Assembly: GCA_023406965.1 (NCBI GenBank)
Contig: JAEXTI010000576.1
Location: forward strand, 1 to 11,109
Source of the DNA: Chloroflexota bacterium
Lineage (GTDB): Bacteria > Chloroflexota > Anaerolineae > Anaerolineales > Anaerolineaceae
Length of the DNA stretch: 11,109 nt
Reading direction: 5' to 3'
Notes under the pieces: model-generated
What the model was told of the DNA's origin: nothing
Databases searched by the model: none
What the model saw: only the letters and a program-made list of their open reading frames with translations
Translations under genes and position numbers: made by a program
Shown: positions 7,504 to 11,109 of the stretch, one piece after another
Layout of the letters: each line of letters begins with the position of its first letter
Position numbering within the stretch: the first letter of the stretch is position 1

Positions 7504-7566
7504 GAAACACCGAAACGAAGACAAATAACGCGAGAGCCACCCGACCCGAGGGTGGCTCTCTTGTTT
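7396..7566 (+). promoter_or_regulatory. ilv attenuator region: competing RNA helices
   Basis: Several mutually exclusive pairings are visible. (1) Helix 7396-7402 (CCAACCT) with 7466-7472 (GGGTTGG), 7 pairs including one G-U: a protector. (2) Helix 7466-7473 (GGGTTGGG) with 7540-7547 (CCCGACCC), 8 pairs with one G-U: an antiterminator that takes the inner part of the terminator 5' arm and most of its loop. (3) A local hairpin 7437-7443 (GGTTCTC) with 7453-7459 (GAGAACC), perfect over 7 bp, inside the Leu/Ile/Val codons. (4) GGTTCTC at 7437-7443 can also pair with GAGAGCC at 7532-7538, again opening the terminator. A ribosome stalled in the control codons would remove helices 1 and 3 and favour helix 2. 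The pairings are read directly; the switching order is an inference. Confidence 0.65.
7532..7566 (+). terminator. attenuator terminator before ilvD
   Basis: A perfect 11-bp GC-rich stem (7532-7542 GAGAGCCACCC with 7550-7560 GGGTGGCTCTC) closes a 7-nt loop (GACCCGA) and is followed by TTGTTT. It stands 28 nt after the leader stop and 33 nt before the ilvD ATG, inside the transcript rather than at the end of an operon, so it must be conditional. The U tract is short and broken by a G, which may leave some basal read-through. Confidence 0.88.
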
Positions 7567-7599
7567 AGACAAGTTCATTTGAACGGAAACGGAGGTTAA

Positions 7600-9267
7600 A
7601 TGCGTTCCCGGCAGATTAAAGTTGGCTTTAACCGAGCCCCCCACAGAGCACTGCTCAAAGCAACTGGCGTGACCGACGCTGATATGGGAAAACCCTTTAT
7701 CGCGGTCGTCAACTCCTACATCGACATCATCCCCGGCCATGTTCACCTGCAAGAATTCGGGCGATTGGTTAAAGACGCTGTCCGCGCTGCTGGTGGCGTC
7801 CCCTTCGAATTTAACACCATCGGCGTGGATGACGGCATCGCTATGGGCCATTACGGCATGAAATATTCTCTGCCCTCTCGCGAACTGATCGCCGACAGCG
7901 TGGAAACCATGCTGGAAGCACACCAGTTCGATGGAATGGTGTGTATCCCCAACTGCGACAAAATCGTCCCCGGGATGTTGATGGCTGCCATGCGTGTCAA
8001 CATCCCGGCGATTTTTATCTCCGGTGGCGCAATGCCCGCTGGGCGAACCCCCGATGGTCAGGCCGTAGATTTGATCACCGTCTTTGAAGGTGTCGGCGCC
8101 TATCAAACCGGCAAGATCGACGCCGCTCGCTTGAAGGTTCTGGAAGACTACGCTTGCCCGGCCTGCGGCTCTTGTTCTGGCATGTTCACCGCTAACAGTA
8201 TGAACTGCCTGATGGAAGCCCTGGGCATGGCCCTGCCCTTCAATGGCACCGCCCTGGCCCGCTCTCCCGAGCGCGAGGAATTGGCTCGCCGCGCCGGCGC
8301 GCAAATTCTCAAATTGGTGGAACAGAACCTCACTCCGCGTCAGATATTTACCCCCGAAGCCCTCGATGACGCCTTTGCGCTGGATATGGCAATGGGCGGC
8401 TCTACAAACACTGTGTTGCACGCGCTGGCCATCGCCAACGAAGCCGCCATCGATTACCCGCTCTCTCGCATCAACACCGTCGCCGACAAGGTTCCGCATC
8501 TGTCCAAGGTCAGCCCGTCGGGAAAATGGCACATCGAAGACGTTCACCGTGCCGGCGGCATCCCCGCTATCCTCAACGAGGTTCAACGCGGCACAGGCAT
8601 GCTCCATCTCGACCGCCCCACCGTCGGCGGCCAGAGCTTTGGCGAGACTTTCGCCGAGGCAACCATCCGCGATACCGAAGTAATCCACACCTGCGACGCC
8701 CCCCACTCCGCCCGCGGCGGTCTGGCCATCTTGTTCGGCAACCTGGCTCCCAACGGCGCGGTCATCAAAACCGGCGGCGTCAGCCAGGCGATGATGAAAT
8801 TCTCCGGCCCCGCTCGCATCTACGAATCTCAGGAAGATGCTCATGCCGGAATCTTGGCCGGACAGGTTCAGCCCGGCGAGGTCGTCGTGATCCGCTATGA
8901 GGGTCCCCGTGGCGGCCCCGGCATGCAAGAGATGCTCAGCCCCACCAGCGCCATTATGGGCATGGGCCTGGGCGACCAGGTGGCCCTCATCACCGACGGG
9001 CGCTTCTCCGGCGGCACGCGCGGGGCATGCATCGGTCATGTCTCTCCCGAAGCCGCTTCCGGTGGCCCAATTGGCGCGCTACAGGCTGGCGACATCATCC
9101 ACATTGACCTGGAAGCCCGCACCCTCAATGTCGACCTCTCTGCCGAGGAAATCGAAAAACGTCTGGCGGCCTTGCCGCCCTTCGAGCCGCGCACCACCAG
9201 CCGCTGGCTGCGCCGCTACACTCATTTTGTGACCAGCGCCGACACAGGTGCTGTTCTCAGAAGCTGA
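7600..9267 (+). CDS. ilvD: dihydroxy-acid dehydratase
   Basis: IlvD removes water from 2,3-dihydroxy-isovalerate and 2,3-dihydroxy-3-methylvalerate to give the 2-keto acids leading to valine, leucine and isoleucine; it is cytoplasmic. The 555-residue length is normal. Family motifs are [13 protein letters not shown] with C119, [19 protein letters not shown] with C189 and C192, [12 protein letters not shown] (266-277) and the C-terminal GRFSGGTRG. The position where [2Fe-2S] members have a third cysteine (TPCN) is IPGHVHL here, as in the oxygen-sensitive E. coli type with a [4Fe-4S] cluster. C119 and C192 are the likely cluster ligands, with Mg. GGAGG (7591-7595) lies 4 nt before the ATG. The upstream attenuator controls entry into this gene, and ilvB follows after 47 nt. 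Catalytic residues and reading frame are intact. The long open frame on the opposite strand is an effect of its GC-rich codons. Confidence 0.97.
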   Translation: MRSRQIKVGFNRAPHRALLKATGVTDADMGKPFIAVVNSYIDIIPGHVHLQEFGRLVKDAVRAAGGVPFEFNTIGVDDGIAMGHYGMKYSLPSRELIADSVETMLEAHQFDGMVCIPNCDKIVPGMLMAAMRVNIPAIFISGGAMPAGRTPDGQAVDLITVFEGVGAYQTGKIDAARLKVLEDYACPACGSCSGMFTANSMNCLMEALGMALPFNGTALARSPEREELARRAGAQILKLVEQNLTPRQIFTPEALDDAFALDMAMGGSTNTVLHALAIANEAAIDYPLSRINTVADKVPHLSKVSPSGKWHIEDVHRAGGIPAILNEVQRGTGMLHLDRPTVGGQSFGETFAEATIRDTEVIHTCDAPHSARGGLAILFGNLAPNGAVIKTGGVSQAMMKFSGPARIYESQEDAHAGILAGQVQPGEVVVIRYEGPRGGPGMQEMLSPTSAIMGMGLGDQVALITDGRFSGGTRGACIGHVSPEAASGGPIGALQAGDIIHIDLEARTLNVDLSAEEIEKRLAALPPFEPRTTSRWLRRYTHFVTSADTGAVLRS

Positions 9268-9314
9268 TCTTATCGTTTGCCCAGCCCCGACTCAAATACT
9301 TTTTGGAGGAAATC

Positions 9315-11027
9315 ATGAAACGAACCGGAGCTCAGATTGTTTGGGAATGCCTGATGCATGAGGGGGTCGAACTTGTCTTCGGCTACCCCGGCGGCGCCAA
9401 CCTACCCATCTATGATGCCCTGCTGGAATACCCCGTTCACCACGTACTCGGGCGCCACGAGCAGGGTGTGGCCCACATGGCCGATGGATACGCGCGGGCC
9501 GGGAAAACCGTAGGCGTAGCAATGGCCACTTCCGGCCCAGGCGCAACCAACCTGGTCACCGGTATCGCCACCGCTTTCATGGACTCCGTTCCCACCGTTT
9601 TCATCACCGGGCAGGTTGTCAGCAAACTCATCGGCTATGATGCGTTCCAGGAAACCGACGTGACCGGCATCACCCTGCCGATCACCAAGCATAATTACCT
9701 GGTTACCAACACCCATGACATCAATCGCGTGATTCGCGAAGCTTTTTACATCGCGCAATCCGGCCGTCCAGGCCCGGTGTTAATCGACATTGCCAAGGAC
9801 GCCCAACAGAATAGTATTGAGTGGGAGTATGACAACAGCCCCATTCAACTGCCTGGTTACCGGCCCAACCCCCATCCCCTCTCCAAAAACATGCAGCGCG
9901 CCATCGACCTGATCAACAGCGCCAAGCGCCCGCTCATCCTGGCCGGTCGAGGCGTTTTCCTCAGCTCCGCCACCCAACAGGTGCTCGAGTTTGCCGAGAA
10001 AACTCACACCCCCGTTGCCACCACCCTGTTAGGCATCGGCGCCATCCCTGCCAGCCACAACCTCAACCTGGGCATGATGGGCATGCACGGTGAGGCCTGG
10101 GTCAACAAAGCCATCCAGGAAGCCGACTTGCTCTTAGCCTTCGGTATGCGCTTCGATGACCGTGTGACTGGCACTCTTTCCACTTACGCACCCAACGCCC
10201 GCAAGATCCACATCGACATCGATGTCTCCGAAATCAATAAAAATGTCAAAGTCGATGCTGGGTTGGTCGGCGACCTGAAATCCACCCTGCGCGAGATCAT
10301 CCCTTTGGTGGAGAAGAACGACCACCTCGATTGGATCGCTCATATCAACGAAATCAAGGGCGACAGCGCCGTGCGCGACATCATGAACCTGCCCGACAAT
10401 GGTCACCTGTATGCCGCCCATGTTATCAATGATATCTGGCGACTGACCAACGGAGAAGCCCTGGTGGTGACGGATGTGGGCCAACATCAGATGTGGACGG
10501 CTCAGTATTATCACCAGGACAACCCCAACAGCCTGATTACCTCGGGCGGTCTGGGAACTATGGGCTTCGGACTGCCCGCTGCAATCGGCGCCAAGTTCGC
10601 CTGCCCCGAACGCGAAGTGTGGGTCATTGCCGGTGATGGCGGATTCCAAATGACTCAGGCCGAGCTGGCAACCGCTGCCCAAGAAGGCATCAAGGTCAAT
10701 GTGGCCGTCATCAACAACGGCTACCTGGGCATGGTGCGCCAGTGGCAAGAGTTCTTCTATGACCGCCGCTATTCAGCCACGCCCATGCGCAGCCCCGACT
10801 TCGTCAAGATTGCCGACGCCCACGGCCTGACCGGCCTACGCGCCTCAAATCGCAGCGAGGTGGAAACCGCTGTGCGCACTGCCCGCGAAACCGAGGGCAC
10901 CGTACTGATCGACTTCCGTGTCGAAAAAGAAGACAGCGTTTACCCGATGGTTCCCACGGGCGCTTCCTTGGAATCCATGATCCGCCGCCCCTCCCCGATC
11001 GTCGAAACTGCCGCCGATGAACTATAG
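9315..11027 (+). CDS. ilvB: acetolactate synthase (acetohydroxyacid synthase) large subunit
   Basis: The catalytic subunit joins pyruvate with pyruvate or 2-ketobutyrate to form acetolactate or acetohydroxybutyrate, the first common step of branched-chain synthesis. The 570-residue chain has the three ThDP-enzyme domains. The N-terminal PYR domain carries the catalytic glutamate E49 (GRHEQGVAHMADGYARA). The middle FAD-binding domain carries AGRG and FGMRFDDRVTG. The C-terminal PP domain has GDGGF (440-444), with D441 and N468 as Mg ligands spaced 27 apart as in yeast AHAS. W477 in RQWQEFFYDRRYS matches the Trp that favours 2-ketobutyrate, which marks an anabolic AHAS rather than a catabolic AlsS. 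A TTG at 9303 is in frame but lies at the ribosome site; the ATG at 9315, 4 nt after GGAGGA (9305-9310), is the true start. It follows ilvD by 47 nt with no terminator and precedes ilvN by 18 nt. Confidence 0.97.
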   Translation: MKRTGAQIVWECLMHEGVELVFGYPGGANLPIYDALLEYPVHHVLGRHEQGVAHMADGYARAGKTVGVAMATSGPGATNLVTGIATAFMDSVPTVFITGQVVSKLIGYDAFQETDVTGITLPITKHNYLVTNTHDINRVIREAFYIAQSGRPGPVLIDIAKDAQQNSIEWEYDNSPIQLPGYRPNPHPLSKNMQRAIDLINSAKRPLILAGRGVFLSSATQQVLEFAEKTHTPVATTLLGIGAIPASHNLNLGMMGMHGEAWVNKAIQEADLLLAFGMRFDDRVTGTLSTYAPNARKIHIDIDVSEINKNVKVDAGLVGDLKSTLREIIPLVEKNDHLDWIAHINEIKGDSAVRDIMNLPDNGHLYAAHVINDIWRLTNGEALVVTDVGQHQMWTAQYYHQDNPNSLITSGGLGTMGFGLPAAIGAKFACPEREVWVIAGDGGFQMTQAELATAAQEGIKVNVAVINNGYLGMVRQWQEFFYDRRYSATPMRSPDFVKIADAHGLTGLRASNRSEVETAVRTARETEGTVLIDFRVEKEDSVYPMVPTGASLESMIRRPSPIVETAADEL

Positions 11028-11045
11028 AGAAGAAGGATAAAGAAC

Positions 11046-11109
11046 ATGCAGCACACACTTGTCATTCTCGTAGAAGATAAGCCCGGTACCTTAAACCGAG
11101 TCGCATCCC
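11046..11109 (+). CDS. ilvN: acetolactate synthase small (regulatory) subunit, N-terminal fragment
   Basis: An ATG at 11046, 8 nt after AAGGA (11033-11037), opens a frame that runs off the right edge. The 21 complete codons begin MQHTLVILVEDKPGTLNRVA, the first beta strand and helix of the ACT domain in IlvN/IlvH. The small subunit binds valine at the ACT domain for feedback control and raises activity of the IlvB dimer. The gap of 18 nt from ilvB and the matching function place it in the same operon. The rest of the gene lies outside the window, so allosteric residues cannot be judged. Confidence 0.92.
   Translation, partial: MQHTLVILVEDKPGTLNRVAS

Noticed and set aside
7573..7584. Small inverted repeat GTTCATTTGAAC between the attenuator and ilvD
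   Set aside because: The 5-bp stem leaves a 2-nt loop, is AT-rich and does not hide the ilvD ribosome site; probably chance.
7378..9039. Long open frame (553 codons) on the minus strand opposite ilvD
   Set aside because: It mirrors the codon structure of a well-supported ilvD gene, its protein is low in recognisable motifs, and it would run through the attenuator. It is an antisense shadow.
9303..9314. Upstream TTG start for ilvB
   Set aside because: The TTG is part of the GGAGGA ribosome site that serves the ATG at 9315.

Overview
The window looks like a bacterial chromosome segment of about 11 kb with tightly packed genes, good Shine-Dalgarno sites and moderate to high GC. The gene types (corrinoid-type activation protein, GH127, ADP-ribosylglycohydrolase-like protein, anabolic ilvD-ilvB-ilvN) and protein flavour suggest an anaerobic or facultative Chloroflexota (Anaerolineae-like) bacterium. 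That placement is an inference from general resemblance, not from a marker gene.

Layout. At 1-99 is the C-terminal end of a ribokinase/PfkB-type sugar kinase on the plus strand, closed by a strong terminator hairpin (98-148). A three-gene minus-strand operon follows (4938 down to 173). In transcription order it holds a stand-alone protein resembling the MetH activation domain, a GH127 beta-L-arabinofuranosidase-like enzyme, and an ADP-ribosylglycohydrolase-fold protein with long beta-rich C-terminal domains. A 104-bp divergent promoter region (4939-5042) separates it from a plus-strand pair: a GH13 alpha-amylase-family enzyme and, 3 nt downstream, a ModA-like molybdate-binding lipoprotein with no modB or modC in view.

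From 7338 to the right edge lies a branched-chain amino-acid operon. It has a near-consensus promoter, a 37-codon leader peptide in which 12 of 13 consecutive residues are Leu/Ile/Val, a perfect 11-bp intrinsic terminator, then ilvD (dihydroxy-acid dehydratase), ilvB (acetolactate synthase large subunit) and the start of ilvN (small subunit, cut by the window edge). The leader and terminator form a complete ribosome-mediated attenuator, with alternative helices visible in the RNA. This is the most notable finding.

How the genes work together: the left half appears to be a carbohydrate-processing locus (sugar kinase, arabinofuranosidase-like, ADPRH-like, amylase-like) with two odd passengers, a cobalamin-related reactivation protein and a molybdate-binding protein. 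The right half makes valine, leucine and isoleucine precursors: IlvB/IlvN forms acetolactate or acetohydroxybutyrate, and IlvD dehydrates the dihydroxy acids made later in the pathway. Its transcription is probably set by charged Leu/Ile/Val tRNA levels through the leader peptide. No mobile elements, CRISPR arrays, tRNAs or rRNAs were seen.
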